A stretch of 64,000 nucleotides of DNA from Pisaster brevispinus (GCA_023634235.1 JAMKCF010000001.1:858001-922000); one strand, 5' to 3'. Numbered from the stretch's first letter, positions 46,368 to 59,204 are shown. Numbers and translations are program-made. The notes: generated from the letters alone by a model not told the origin.

Positions 46368-46552
46368 AGACCTTATGCACATGACGTCATTTGATTAGGG
46401 CGCCCTCACTTAGAGGTCAAAAGGAGGCTGTTCAATGGCCAATCATGTGCGCCGCGCGTACACAATAATAATTGTGCGTTTCCATTGTTTCGTCATCGTT
46501 TTACCTCTAGGATAGCGGCTGGATGACGTCAATGCATAAGGTCTATTCTATG
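46368..46552. mobile_element. MITE with ATAGACCTTATGCA terminal inverted repeats
   Basis: The left end TATAGACCTTATGCACATGA and the right end on the minus strand (AATAGACCTTATGCATTGAC) are inverted repeats continuing into GACGTCAT. It is about 185 bp and has no coding capacity. It shares ends with the elements at 35261 and 61545. Confidence 0.75.
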
Positions 46553-47201
46553 AATTCAACGGGGACATCCTCGCGAAAAGTTTCTAATGATTTCGTTTAT
46601 TGTAAAGACTGCAAACCTCGCGCGCATTCAATCATTGGGATTGGTTAAAGTGCGCGATTGTGTTTCCTTCACACGTTAGGGCAATGTGCGTGGGACCAAA
46701 CGGTACTCCCCCAACGGTACACAAGCTCTAGGCCAGCCAGTCTGTGATGTAACAACTTGCAAGTTTTATAGAGGTTTAAATACTATTTATCGAAAAACGT
46801 ATACGTAAAATGATGGCTTTACGTGGATACATGAACACCGTCATGAGAAAAACAAATATTTTTCTTTGTAAAACGCTGTATGCAAAGTATGCAACTGATC
46901 TGCTGCTTAATTTGTCAACGATAAATCCAAGGATATTTTTTTCTGACATTGTTTGGAATTTGCTTTTAATGTGATACTCCCAAACTTGGATCGAATGTTT
47001 TCTTTTGTTTGTTTTTTTATTGGGTTTTTTTCTGTCATTTATAGATCGAAAATTTTCAACCTTAAGTTGAATCAGGGCATGACAAGATCAATACACACAA
47101 GCCCATGCACCCGCCCACATACTCACACAATCCCGAAAAACCCTTCATGACACCATCAAACAAAAATACAAACCACAGTCTGACAGCATCGGTCACTTGC
47201 C

Positions 47202-47794
47202 GAGTGTCCGTTTTTTGTTGTTTTTTTTAGCGCGAAATACATTTTGCGGAGAACACAATCACCTCTAAATGCCCCAGTTCATTAGACCCAAAAGACCCTT
47301 CTGACAAAATAAAACAAAGTCAAGCAAAACTAACATTTAGATGACCCCACAATATTTTTGTTGAGTTTATACAACTTAACTTGACGCAAAAAAACACAAA
47401 AACACCCTTACACTTTATTTCAGTTTTCAACAGTCACTTTTATAATTAATTATTAATTATCCTTGCAACACTACCACTCTCAGTTCATCCAAATAAACAG
47501 CCAGGGCACTGCAGCCATTGTACAAGTATCCAGAAGAAGTCATCTGAAAACCATACGGTTAATTTTACCCAGTAGTGGCGGTTGACCCCAATGCATTATA
47601 AGTAACTGCTTTACATCTCCCATTGGAATTCCGGGAGAGCTGAACATTGTTGTATTATTTTAGTGACAAAAAAAGAGGAAGAAAAAACCCGATTGTAACA
47701 AAAGAATAGGCAAGCTATTTGGCAAGTTGTATGTAGGAAACTTGGGATTTTTTAGATTAAAAAAACCCCCTGAGTATTGTAAAAACGGACACTC
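47202..47794. mobile_element. Candidate short element with GAGTGTCCGTTTTT inverted ends
   Basis: GAGTGTCCGTTTTT at 47202-47215 is repeated inverted at 47781-47794. The 593-bp interior has no gene. No clear target duplication was seen. Confidence 0.45.
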
Positions 47795-49205
47795 AATAAG
47801 TAATCAACGGTAACATGCAAAGTTTATACAAAAATAATGCCAATACATTGCTATTTTAATTCAACACATTCAACTCAAGTAACAAAATGAGAAATGAAAC
47901 TTCCTAACCTCTTATTCAAGAAGGGACTCTAAACCCATCTCTTTCCAAAAGAAGTTTCACCTTCAGTTTATTTGTATATGGTTCTCAGATGTTAGTTTAC
48001 TTAAGTTTCATTTCACGTAAATACTTAACATATGTGTCCACGGTCAAAAAAATCAATTTTCTTAATACTTTGCTGGTGGAAGGGCCGTGGGGTGCAAGTA
48101 AACAATATTGACTTTTTAAATCAATATATAGCCCGTTGCCATGGTAACAGCTCATTTTGTGTTTTGGGCATTGTAGGCCGATTTTGGGGTGTGAAAAAAA
48201 TGGTTTTTAGGTAATATTTATAACTCCATCCTACCAAAATGCAAACTTGTTTCATAAAACTTTTTATATCACTACAAAGTATCATCCTTGGCTTTACTTG
48301 AGAAAAAAAAATATTGCTATAAATTTCACCCTTATGCTATTTTTGCAACTTGCATTAGAGCATGTTTTTAGAACTTGCAAAATCGACATTTTTACCCTAT
48401 TTTTGGCCCTCAAAATGTCAACTTGCCAGGGGTCTCAGATAATTTTCCTTTCGGCTGTGATTAGTGCCAACATTGGTCTTTCCATATCTGGTAAGAAAAA
48501 CTTGGGCAATTGTATCCTGTTGTGTCAGTACTGCCTCAAAAATGGACATTTTTCAAAAAATAGCAAAATTGCATTTTGAAGTTTTTTCGTCAGTTTGTGA
48601 ATTAATAGCATAACAAAGAACACTTCCATCAATCCGGCGCCTTTTTCTAAGCACTCTTAAGGTTTGTGGATTACCCCACGTTGATCAGGATTTTGTTGAT
48701 GACTGTAATCTTAGCCTCCCCCACCCCCAAAGCATGCTATATTCCATTAAATACTTAATATTTTACATTTCTTATTTTTGATAACATTCTATTTAGTGTA
48801 TTTGAACAAAGAGAGACCAATACTTTTTGTAAACTGAAGCATACTGTTTCATCAGAACAAAGCAGTCCCATTTGAACAGAATAGGCCTACTCCTCAAAAA
48901 CACATCTTGCATTGCTTGCAAGTGGTATACTCAAAGTGTTGTGAACAGAGCCCCTTTGTTGAAAGTCACACACATGGGAATTCCCCCTGCACATGCAACA
49001 AGATTAAGAAGGTCTGTGCGTTCATCAGTTTCCAGCGAGAGTATCATGAATGAGTAATTAAAAATGCATTGTCTTTTCCAAAAAACAATTCTGTACATGT
49101 GAATTGCTCAAAAATTTGAGTACCTAGACAGAATTAAAAATGACTAGAGCATGGACTATGTAATGATTTTGTCAAAAACTTTAGGCTTGTTTTTGTGACA
49201 TTGAT

Positions 49206-49765
49206 TTGATGCTTCAGTCAGAATTTGGTGTTGAATCTGCTGTTCATGTTAAAGAGGTCCATGCAAGACAAAGGCCAGGCTGTGAAAGTTGGAAACAACA
49301 AAGTGAAAGTTCCGAAGATGATGATGTGCCTGAATCAGAGCTTTTTCCCTGTCCCGAAGAAAGCTGCATCGATTCCTACTTTGTGTGACTTGAATCACCA
49401 TTTGCTGTGTGGCAATCACACAAGATTGTTAGAAAAGCACACACTTCATGACATGGTGAAAATCATGTATGCAGAGAAGTTGCATGTTGAGGCAGGAGTC
49501 ATCCCATGTATAGAAGCAAAAACAATCCAAACTCAGGGCAAAGAACAACTGCCTGCAGGTTGGGCAATGCAGAAACGTCGACAGTCTAAACACTTCAACA
49601 AAAACAAAAGGATTTCCTTAATGAAAAGTTTAATCTGGGTGAAGTAAGTGGAAACAAATGTGACCCTGCTATTGTTGCAAAAGAAATACGCATCAAGAAA
49701 GACTCATAAGGAATCAGTACGTTCACTGCAGCAGAGCCAGAATGCTAAGACAACACCGGAACGTG
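49206..49765 (+). pseudogene. C2H2 zinc-finger-like gene fragment with frameshifts
   Basis: Pieces in different plus frames give ESELFPCPEESCIDSYF, LCDLNHHLLCGNHTRLLEKH, DMVKIMYAEKL, EQLPAGWAMQKRR..HFN, then EKFNLGEVSGNKCDPAIVAK. CPEESC followed by H-x4-H-like LNHHLLCGNH looks like a zinc finger; the later part resembles a helical DNA-binding-like region. I recall such proteins as a repeated family in marine invertebrates, but cannot name it. At least two frameshifts break it. Confidence 0.5.
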
Positions 49766-49856
49766 AGTCCGGTGCACTTAAACCGCTCCACCACACGTCA
49801 CACGACACTCTGAGTAGGCTGGACCTAAAGTGACACGTTGCCTTGGATTGTGCGCT

Positions 49857-49940
49857 TTGGGCTATAAAAGGTGATTATTATGAAATGAATAAGGTTGAAA
49901 AGATGTTTTAAAAGTAGAAAATAATGATCCACGCAAATAT
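49857..49940 (+). repeat. Dispersed repeat with TATAAAA (copy 2)
   Basis: TTTGGGCTATAAAAG, then AGGTTGAAAAGATGTT and AATAATGATCCACGCAAA, matches 9262-9345. It begins about 90 nt after the last recognisable coding piece of the zinc-finger-like fragment. Confidence 0.6.
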
Positions 49941-51723
49941 GTCTTTACATTTTGTGTATTTATTTATTTATTAGCTGTTCCGACTTACTGTCGGAACAGG
50001 TTTTGTTTTCGTCGAGATTTTTATTATTTTTATTATTATTATTATTATTCTTTGTTTCCACCTAAAATCCCATAGCATTTGTACACGTTTTATGTATACA
50101 CCCAATATCCTAATGTTTAAATATGAAGGAGTTAGGTCCTATATCAAATTGAAGCTTAGTACAAAAACTTTACATTTATTGTGATAATTGTTAAAATTCT
50201 TAATTAATTAGCCACTTTACAGCGAGGTGAATATTTAATTAGCCAACAATGTTAAGACCATATCTCAAAAAGTGTACCGCCGATCGTCAAACTTTTTTTA
50301 GTTTTATACTTATGAGATGCTGTAGATTTATTTTCCGGCCTAAAATCACGAACGACGTCACAACGACGTCATTTATTGCGCATTTTCGCCCGTGTACAAA
50401 ACACATAGAGATAGGGAAATCAAATCCGACTTCTAGAAACATCATTTTTCAATTAAGCTCAAATTTAACGTCCTAGATTACACAAACGTCTCTTAAAACA
50501 AGTACGATTTTATTGACCTTCAGTTTAAAAGCAATAAAACTTATCAAAACATTGTCAGTAAAAAACAAAAAAAATTCTCAGGCAAATTTAACGCCACGGG
50601 TACTTTGCCTATAATCTGTACGTTTATAAATAAAAAAGAGTCAAGCTCCAAATTTTTTAAACAAATGAGGGCGCTATACGAGTTTAACGGTGCTCTTGCT
50701 TGCTTTTTTTAAAAGTTGATCAAGTCCTACCCATTTGTGACCCGTGTTTTTGCGTTGTTTGTATGTAGAGTGTATTACAAAGAGTCATTCCTGCGCCGAC
50801 TAACACAAGTCTACTTTCATTCACATAATCGAGAAGAATTTGTCTTGCTCTCAGCGCAGAGCATCGTGTGTCCGCTCAGATCTTATCGTTACTCAGGTAT
50901 CAGCAGCGTGAACGTAGAAAAATAGAACGCCGTGTGTGGGACGATGTTGCCCGCGTGGCAGACTTGTCCGCGCTTGGGTCCCGTTCACCGGAAAACGATC
51001 TTTTAGGTTTATTATGCAAACGCATTACTTGAAGCTGAATAGTGAAGGAAACAAGGCTAAGGTTATTGTGCGAATGCATTACTTCGGGAAATGAAGCAAA
51101 CAACAAACCTGTTGGGGTTGCAATTAGGCTCGAATTGTAGCTGAATGGGGAAAGTTGTAGACAAGAAAAATACATTTTTAGTCATGGGTGTGCATGAAGA
51201 GCCAAAATGAACAATAAAGTCATATCCAATATTTACTATTTTAGCCCAACAAAAACATTCAGTATTAAAAAGACACAACAAATGTTAGTACAATAGAATA
51301 GACCAAAATTTAAATCGTCTACCAAAAATTATTATGTGCTACTATAAAGCCCTGTTGTGGCATGCACTGAGATGTTATCAGTGGAAAGCAGGCGTAGTAA
51401 CAGATTTATAATTCGTTTCGAATTCATAGTTCCTTGATAAGAGTGGTAGTTCGTGTGATGTACTAACTTATTAACTTATACCGCATTTAATTTTTTATCG
51501 TAACAACAATTACATACACGATATAAACAATATTTTTTTTACAACTACAATTTTAATACAACAGCATAGACCAATCTTTACTTACTGACTTGTGAGACCA
51601 CTGATTTGTCGCTTTACTTACTAAATTGTGAGACCTGTGGTGTGATTGCTTTACGTACTAAATTGTGGGACCTATTCCATGATATACAGTCTTGTGTGGT
51701 TTGCGTACTAACTTGTGTGACCT

Positions 51724-51985
51724 GGACCCAATTTTATGACTCTGCTTACCGTAAGCAAAGCATCGACGCTTACGGAAACGGAAGCAGAGAATTCCGTGCT
51801 TACGTCAAGCGTATGTCAGGAGTTAGCAGAGAATTTCGGCTTTTTCTCGTGTGTACTTCACGTAACTAGGCATTCTTCGCTTACAGAGCTAGCGCAGAAA
51901 TTCGACGCTTGCAAAATAAGCAGAGAATGATGACCGTAAGCATGGATTTCGGCAGTAACCAGAGCCATGTAATTGGGCTCATTCG
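51724..51985. mobile_element. MITE with long terminal inverted repeats
   Basis: The left end CCCAATTTTATGACTCTGCT and the right end on the minus strand (CCCAATTACATGGCTCTGGT) are inverted copies that continue into TACCGTAAGCA-type sequence. Repeated words GCTTACG and GCAGAGAATT fill the interior. Confidence 0.65.
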
Positions 51986-52024
51986 TTTAAATGAGGGGTA
52001 GTTCACTTTATCCACTAAGTTGTG

Positions 52025-52180
52025 AGACCCAGGCCCAAATACATGGCTCTGCTTACCAAAAGCAAAGAATCAACGCTTATGGCAGCAGAGACTTCCGTGC
52101 TTACGTTAAGCTTATTTCAGGGGTTAGCAGAGAATTTTGGCTTGTGGGCGTGTTTTGTACTTCATGTAACTAGGCAATTA
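52025..52180. mobile_element. Truncated second copy of the long-TIR MITE
   Basis: GCCCAAATACATGGCTCTGC, AAGCAAAGAATCAACGCTTA, GCAGAGACTTCCGTGCTTAC and CATGTAACTAGGCA match 51728-51872 in order. The right half is missing. Confidence 0.65.
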
Positions 52181-52964
52181 TTATAGTAAATATTTCGCGG
52201 CACTTTTTGATTGAATTGTTTTACGCTTATCCGAACCGTAAAAACGTAAACGTTTAACTGGTTGATCGGTTGGTTAACCATGTAACCGTCACAGGCTTAG
52301 TATGCACACTAACTTGTGAGACATGTTCCTCGATAACAAAATTTCGAGTAAAAAAAACGTTAACACAACTGCGTTTGTGATCAAAAACATTGCCTCTTCA
52401 GTGCAACATTTGCTCTGCACAATCACCCTGCAAAATAAATAAGCATGTGCAATCGAATTGTTGTGTAACGCCCTCTAGCGTTCAATGTTTCTTGCATTTA
52501 TTACCTCCAGCACAGTTGAGATGTCATTATTAAGCATGTCCGAACTTGAAACCCACAACCTGGTTGTGAGAAGGTCATTGTGGTAGTAATTGGTATTCCT
52601 AGAATACTGAGGAGGGTGTGGGGGTCTGTGGTTAGGGACCACTCGAACTCAAGGATGTGGTTTTTGCCTCATTCTAGGTATGATGACATCTTAATGATCG
52701 GAAGGGAAATAAAAGTGGAATGGGGAAAGTAGTTGTGGGTATTCTTATCTTGGGCACCTAAGGGTGCACTACTGTATGAAAGGCCTTATGTAGAAATAAA
52801 TATACTGCTTGCAGAAGAAGTTAACTACAAATCGTCGTTCGGGAGTCTTTGTACTAAGTGAATCGTATGTACTGATAATGTTCTGAGGAGCATTAACACA
52901 ACAACAGTTTTCATATAACAAAGACTACGAGCCTGATTGGAAACGATAATTATGTGCATTTCAA

Positions 52965-53410
52965 GTTCGTTTCAGTTATAGACTCATTGAGCATTGAAGA
53001 TTGAACTTGGGTTACCGTGACCCCATGTTAACCTTTACTTCTGGGTCAACCAGAAGTGGGACCATTATCTCAAGAACTACACAACCCATGTTCTATTTCT
53101 TTTCAGTTATTAGATCCTTTGAACATTGAAGATTGAACTTGGTTTACCGTGACCCCATGTTAACCTTTACTTCCGGGTCAACCAGAAGTGGGACCATATC
53201 TCAAGAACTACACAACCCATGTTCCATTTCTTGTCAGTTATTAGATCCTTTGAACATTGAAGATTGAACTTGGGTTACCGTGACCCAATGTTGACCTTTA
53301 CTTCTGGGTCAACCGGAAGTGGGACCATATCTCAAGAACTACACAACCGATTTACATTTTTTTTCAGTTTTAGACCCCTTGTGCATTGAAGATTTAACTT
53401 GAGTTTAATC
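52965..53410 (+). repeat. Tandem repeat of about 131 bp, 3.4 copies
   Basis: CATTGAAGATTGAACTTG starts at 52992, 53124, 53255 and, mutated, 53384, so periods are 132, 131 and 129 bp. Each unit carries TTTACTTC(T/C)GGGTCAACC and ATCTCAAGAACTACACAACC. Confidence 0.85.
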
Positions 53411-53807
53411 AAAGCACAACTTAACGGAACAGCTTTGTGTTTGTTCACACACACCTCAATGTCTAGTTTATTTATTTGCTTTACTTCGTTAACTAACGCG
53501 ATTCGCCATTTTGTAGAACCAAATGTTTGACCCCATAAAATGACAAACCATGTTAGTTTATGAAGTAAAAGGGAAATCTCACGATTTCAAGGCATATTTG
53601 CGCAGAGCATTATATTCTTCTTCTTTTTATGTATATCTCTCAAACACATTCAATTCATAACGAATGTTTTTTATAGCCCAAATTGCCCAATGCAAGGCAA
53701 CTTGTTCCTTTTAGTCCACTGACTCCTTGTCTCACTGATCCTAGCATGGTTTGTGAATCGCGATAGTCGCTCGCCTTCAAAGTCGACAGGAGAAACGCAT
53801 GACTTAA

Positions 53808-54982
53808 AGGGACACACCGGCTTACTGTTTACCTAATATAGTGATGTGGAATGACAGACAACAATTTTTAGATGGTTAATGTAAAAAAAAATCATCAAAA
53901 TATCACGTAATTAACGAAAAAGGTTCCTTGCTCTATGGTCAGTCCTAGTCGAGGTCCGCTCGTGGTCGTAACCAATAACTGTTTCGGTTGAACTTGCCAT
54001 TGAAACAGTTATTGGTTACGACCGCGAAAACGCACCCTAACCTGTATTCTGTGTACGACGACGTACTATATTCTGTGTACTTTCAATGGAGAACGTTTCT
54101 TCGACATCCAAGGATCGGTACAAAAAAACATCGCAAGGAAAAACACCCGAGAAGGTGGTCCAACGAAAAGTAAAAAGTAAAAAACAACAACGTTAAATCC
54201 AAATGGAAAGCCAGCAAAAGCAGCAATTGGGGGGAGGGGGGTGGACATTGTGCAGCTATCATAGAAGTAGACCAGCCATGCCAGCTGTATGGGATAAATA
54301 TTCCCCGTCGTCGTCCCGCGTGTGTAGCGCAGGCAACACGTTGCAATAGTTAGGGGATAATAGCTAGGGTATCAGACTGAAACCCTCATTAAAAAAACGT
54401 AATTGTTGGTCTGGCTCCCTACCCCTCCGACAAGCTCCCAAAGCTCACGGCTAGACCGGCAGCCGCAGACCGGCAAGCTGGGGAGTTCATGCCCGGGGCT
54501 TGTCTCTCTGGCCCCACGAGACACGGCACAGGCTGTACTGGATATGCCCCAAGGTTTACGTTCCGCTAGCTCCCACGCTGATGCGCCGTAAAACACGCTT
54601 CGGTTGCACGGACTCTCTGAATGCGAATCTTACGTTCGATTTGTCATCATTATTTACAAATTGTATCAATAATCTGAATACATAGTCTTTTTTGTCAAAT
54701 ACTCATGAATAATTTAAAAAAAAAACAGTTTTAAATTTGGTTCAGTAATTTACTTTTATACGGCTGGAAGTAAAACTATCTCCGAAGATCACGTGATTTA
54801 TCCGAACCACTTTTTTGGTTCGGATGCATCACGTGAGCTTCGTTTTTTGAAAAATGCTCAAAAACGCCAAAATTTGATGGTTTCTTTTAGGAAACCGTTC
54901 TTCTCCATTCCTGGAAGACCTTTGAAGTCATATGTTGGCCTATTTGGTAGCCCAAATAGCCCAACGAAGCCGGTGTGCCCCT
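53808..54982. mobile_element. 1175-bp non-autonomous DNA transposon flanked by TTAA
   Basis: The ends AGGGACACACCGGCTT and, inverted, AGGGGCACACCGGCTT are inside TTAA on both sides (53804-53807, 54983-54986). TTAA duplications and AGGG ends are features of Kolobok/piggyBac-type transposons. No transposase is present. The interior holds a 22-bp hairpin (53964-54023) and a GC-rich block (54400-54600). Confidence 0.75.
53964..54023. repeat. Perfect 22-bp inverted repeat, 16-nt loop
   Basis: GGTCGTAACCAATAACTGTT plus TC at 53964-53985 is repeated inverted at 54002-54023. It lies inside the TTAA-flanked element. Confidence 0.85.
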
Positions 54983-57009
54983 TTAAGAATACCATTAGTC
55001 CTATTTATGCAATGCAATAAAATAATTATCTCTGACATAACTGTACGGATTAGTTGACCGATAAGTTCCTGAACAATTGTAGCCAATGTTCGAGGCTCAA
55101 CAAGTTACATCAATTAACATAGACGTTTTGCTGCTTGTGCGAATTTATCACATGATTAATGTACCAAGTTATTGATTTTGACATTTCTTTCCAATCAGAC
55201 TCGTAAAACCTTCATCGGGTTTTAATCATGAATACAGATTATTGTCCGTTAAGATGAATTTTACTGACTTGAGTCTCCACAGGTAGCAATAGCAATCCAC
55301 CCATCCTCGTTAACCACTTTATGGACAGGGTGACGTTGCAAGTCAACCTCAACGTCGAGAACATTGAGTAATACGATACGTCATTTACCGTAGCCATATC
55401 ATCTTCTTGACGTGGTTGGCGAAGAGAATGGCGAGGCAAATTATTCATCGCGGCCCTTTCATGCTAGATTAATTTTTATTGGAGCCGTACCTCTTGTAGT
55501 CCCTTAAGTCAGGCTGGGTTATAGTGTTTTATTCATGGCCATTTCTACTGTGTATCACCAACCAATGATATTTAATGAGGCATACAGATTTCTCATAGGA
55601 ATAAATGTACTTGTAGTATGACGGAGCTCGTAGAGCAAAAGTACACATACAACGGGCTGAAGCGGAATGCCCCATTTATAAAAGACGAGAAACAATTTAA
55701 GCGGGTTGGAGTGCCGTGGTTATCTTGCACACAAATAATAGTCATTGAAAATGCGTAGAGCTTTTAGTACGGTACCAGTTCAATTATATTTAGCAAAATC
55801 CAAGGTTGCGATTTTACTTTATTCACACAGCGGTTTTATAAATAAATTAGTCACTCTAGCACTTCAATTCACGCCGTTGAGTGCAGACTGAGCTACATAA
55901 AATGTGCTATTTTAATCAGAGCAGCGCTCAGGGATTTTAATTTCTAAGATTGGTTTTATCCGTAAACAGACAATCTCACTCAAACACGTTATGTCCTCGC
56001 ATGTTGTTGATTGCAGAGCCACAATTGTTGTATTCTAGTGGGGTGGTTGCTCCTCGTTGGCGTAATTGTGTCTGAAAACACACATACAATATGCTTTAGA
56101 GTAATAGCTTGTCTCCCTTTTAAATCCAGAAATAGAAAAATATTTACTGCCATCATAAATTCTTGAGGGAAATAAAAGGCCTACCCAATATTGTTGTAGG
56201 TTGGTTATCCCCTCGTGAGTCCATGTGATGCGTTTACAGGAAGGAGTTTTGTAAGAAAAAAATAAATTTGATGTTTGTATAGACCTGTCTTTTGACACAT
56301 CACAGCCCGAGTTTTTGCCAACCGAGGTTGGAAACTATGGAAAGCCATAATGCCAAGCAAAAAATATTGCCACAGTTTGTAACAATGCTACACAAATGTT
56401 CTTAAATAGTGTTGAGTTTGTTGGAAAGAAAGCATCCAATCATTGATTTAAAAAAACAAAAAATTAACTGAAAGTTTGCAGAAAATTGTTGAATGGGGTC
56501 GTACTATATGTTAACACAATTGAATGTTTTGTTACATTCGGCCGTCCATGCCAACCAGGGCGTTTTTTTATCAACAATGGAGATACCTATAAAGGGTCTG
56601 GATGTAAATGTGTAAAAGAAAAACTACGGTAATAATAACAGCTTTATTTACAAATAGTCGCCATGTCATTTACTTACAATGGCCTTTCACTTGAAATAAA
56701 CCTTTAACAAGTATCACAGCCTTGCTACTACATTTTTTTTTAAAATAAGCATGCAGTGTCACGTACAAACACAAAAGAGAAATTTTAGACTGCTAAGGCT
56801 GTATGAATAAAATGTATTATAAAAAGACACGGACAACCATTCAAATAATGAAATGAATACTACTCTATTGCATAGCAAGCTTAAAAAGAGAGTCGGGCCT
56901 ACATATTTGGTAATTACTTTAAAATGTGGTGACCATAACAACCGCGGCAGTAGACTAAATAGCCAGACAAGTTCTCAAAGACCATAATCTACCCAGCAAG
57001 TAGATTTAC

Positions 57010-57064
57010 ACATGGTGTTACCGCAAACCGTACATACATGTACATTGATATCTCACCATGCAAT
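57010..57064. repeat. Dispersed repeat (copy 2)
   Basis: ACACATGGTGTTACCGCAAA through TTGATATCTCACCATGCAAT matches 31373-31424. Confidence 0.6.
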
Positions 57065-57709
57065 GCATTAAATCCCACATAACAATGTACTATGAAACAC
57101 CTGCAACTAGTATTAATGTGTAACACGACTCCCTTCGACTCTCTTCTAAGGGATGTTTTAGAGAAAGGGATTCAAACAGTTTTGAATCTGAGAAACCTTT
57201 CATGCATGTATGTTTTCTTCCATTGTGTATTCAAATTACGGATTATTCTTCCTGCGTGGACATAACTACTTCAGATTTTCGGTGATACCTCAAAAACGCT
57301 AGTTTTCATGTAGTTGTTGTGGAACCCTTTTCTGTTCATCGTAGTTGGTGTAGTCTTGGTAGAATCGTAACACATACTACATGATATACAGTAATTAAAT
57401 TGATCATAATTAATTCGACTGTGTGCATCTACGTGACAATCACGTCCTGTGGACATCTTCGAAATTATATGCCTGTACTTTGAGTATCTAACGTGCTATT
57501 CGATCGCCTGCACCCCTGTAGTTGCTGTCGAATAACCACATAAATTGAAACATAACATAGTTATCTACATTTATATGATTAAAACAATCGAAACAAATCA
57601 AAGGTATACAAGCCCTGTAAAAACCAAGTGTGTGAGTCGATAAAAGGAGACAACCACTCCAGGGATTTTACCATTCAAAGTTTGCAATGCCATTTTTTTT
57701 ACTCTATAG

Positions 57710-57826
57710 ATCTGGTGGAGAACTACTGCCGATCAATCAGGAATTTGACTCGTACTCCTTCTTGTTACAAGCAGACGATAAGTGGAGAAATAGATCTTGG
57801 GTTCTGTCAGGTACCAGCTTGCAATA
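57710..57826 (+). CDS. Kringle 1, second half
   Basis: Acceptor CTATAG ending at 57709, donor GTAAGT at 57827, phase 1-1. It reads DLVENYCRSIRNLTRTPSCY, KQTISGEIDLGFCQVPACN, the back half of a kringle (YCR.., C(Y), .C.VP.C). The normal (P)WC before the fourth cysteine is PSC here, so the conserved tryptophan is lost. An NLT sequon is present. The first half lies 13 kb upstream. Confidence 0.85.
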
Positions 57827-59204
57827 GTAAGTATTTGCAGTAGAGAAAACGATGCAGTGGATAGAGGCGGAGAGGGAGAGAGACATTTGAACGATAACAT
57901 CGTATGATTATATTTTTAACTCCCGGTGTTAAATTTTATAACAATATTTTGTTGTTTATGTTTCGTTTTGTGTTAATTTGTTTGTCTGGTATTTTTTTGC
58001 AAGTGCTCCCCAAACAAGGCGTAAAAGGGAGCTGCAAGAAAATGTTTTTTAATGAAAAATACTCAGAGGAGCTGAATGTACAAATTGTCAATTCTTTGAA
58101 TACTGTCTATGGTAGATGGTGGGAAACATACACCAGAAAAAGAGTCCCCCCCCCCCAAGAAAAAAAGTATAACAAAGTGAAGTACGGGGAAAAACTGTTG
58201 ATAGTATAGCTTTTTGCTCTACATCTCGGCAAAGCGAGTGTGTGTGGGTAAGAACAAGCAGAAAGCCTGAATTCACCGTCAAACACAGGCGAAATCAGGG
58301 CAGACACACTGATGGTACAATTACCATGCAAATAATCTGTCGAAAAGTCAGTGGCTGGCTTTAGACTAACGGTGGGATCACAGGCCGTGGCATTGATCCC
58401 GGCCCTCAGCAACAAGATTACTAACACGCTTCTTCACTTTATCAAATGGAGATAAATGACAGGCAGAAGCTCTAGCCCAAGTGTACTCCAATGGGGAACG
58501 TCGAGTTTGTCTACAGGTAGAGAGTTGGTTCCTCTAAATCGTTGGAATTGGCAAATCTATGTCATCAATACTATTCAGTTTGTCCTTCAGATGGCAATTT
58601 TTAAGACGTTGCCAATTCAATCTGGGTTAAATACGTAATGAAGCAACAACGACTCAAGACTGAGAGGGGCTGAAATGTTGTAATCGTTTGATCCAGCTTG
58701 AAGTTTATCTGAACAATGTTTGTTCTTTTATCAAGAACACTACGTTGTTTAACATTGCCTCATAATTAAAATTTGATGTGGATGCATGTCACTCACTTAA
58801 GAATAACACCACCTATACAAAACAAATAAATTTGAGTAAGAATTGTATTCTTACTAAAGAAATAAATACATTCCGTAAGTGCAATATGGAAACTAACTGT
58901 CTTTGATAATATTGACAATTATCTCGAGAAATATGTTGACCTGAAATGCTGTCGATTAAAGAAATGTTGTCATACAATGTAATACAAGTTAGAAATAGAT
59001 CGATTGCAGCATTTTAAATAAATAGGTAGGCATATAAACGTGCACAAAATCCTTGAAAATCGCCACCCTTTTTGTTGCTGTTTTCACTCAAACATGACCG
59101 TAACTTGATGAATTATTGATAGGTTGGTGGATTGTGTGTTTATTTGAAACTAAAAACAGCGAATGATTTCCTGTTTAAACTAAAAACAAGGCTTGGGGTG
59201 ACAC

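Larger units (their letters stand above)
49973..53434. mobile_element. Candidate 3.5-kb element with AGCTGTTCCG inverted ends
   Basis: AGCTGTTCCG at 49973-49982 is found inverted at 53425-53434. The left end also folds on itself (TGTTCCGAC / GTCGGAACA at 49976-49998). The 131-bp tandem array lies near the right end. Ten-base ends are short evidence. Confidence 0.3.
44624..57709 (+). other. 13-kb intron inside kringle 1
   Basis: It holds small foldback elements (46368, 47202, 51724), a zinc-finger-like pseudogene (49206), a dispersed TATAAAA repeat (49857), a 131-bp tandem array (52965) and a TTAA-flanked 1175-bp element (53808). Stretches without recognised content: 44624-45540, 46560-47200, 47800-49200, 50000-51600, 52180-52960, 53440-53800, 54990-56990 and 57080-57709. 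Confidence 0.6.

Noticed and set aside
54403..54591. Coding exon in the GC-rich block
   Set aside because: Both strands are open only because of base composition; the protein is low in complexity, and the block lies inside a TTAA-flanked transposon.
58107..58427. 106-codon minus-strand frame
   Set aside because: It crosses a C-run and has no domain; splice and start context are poor.
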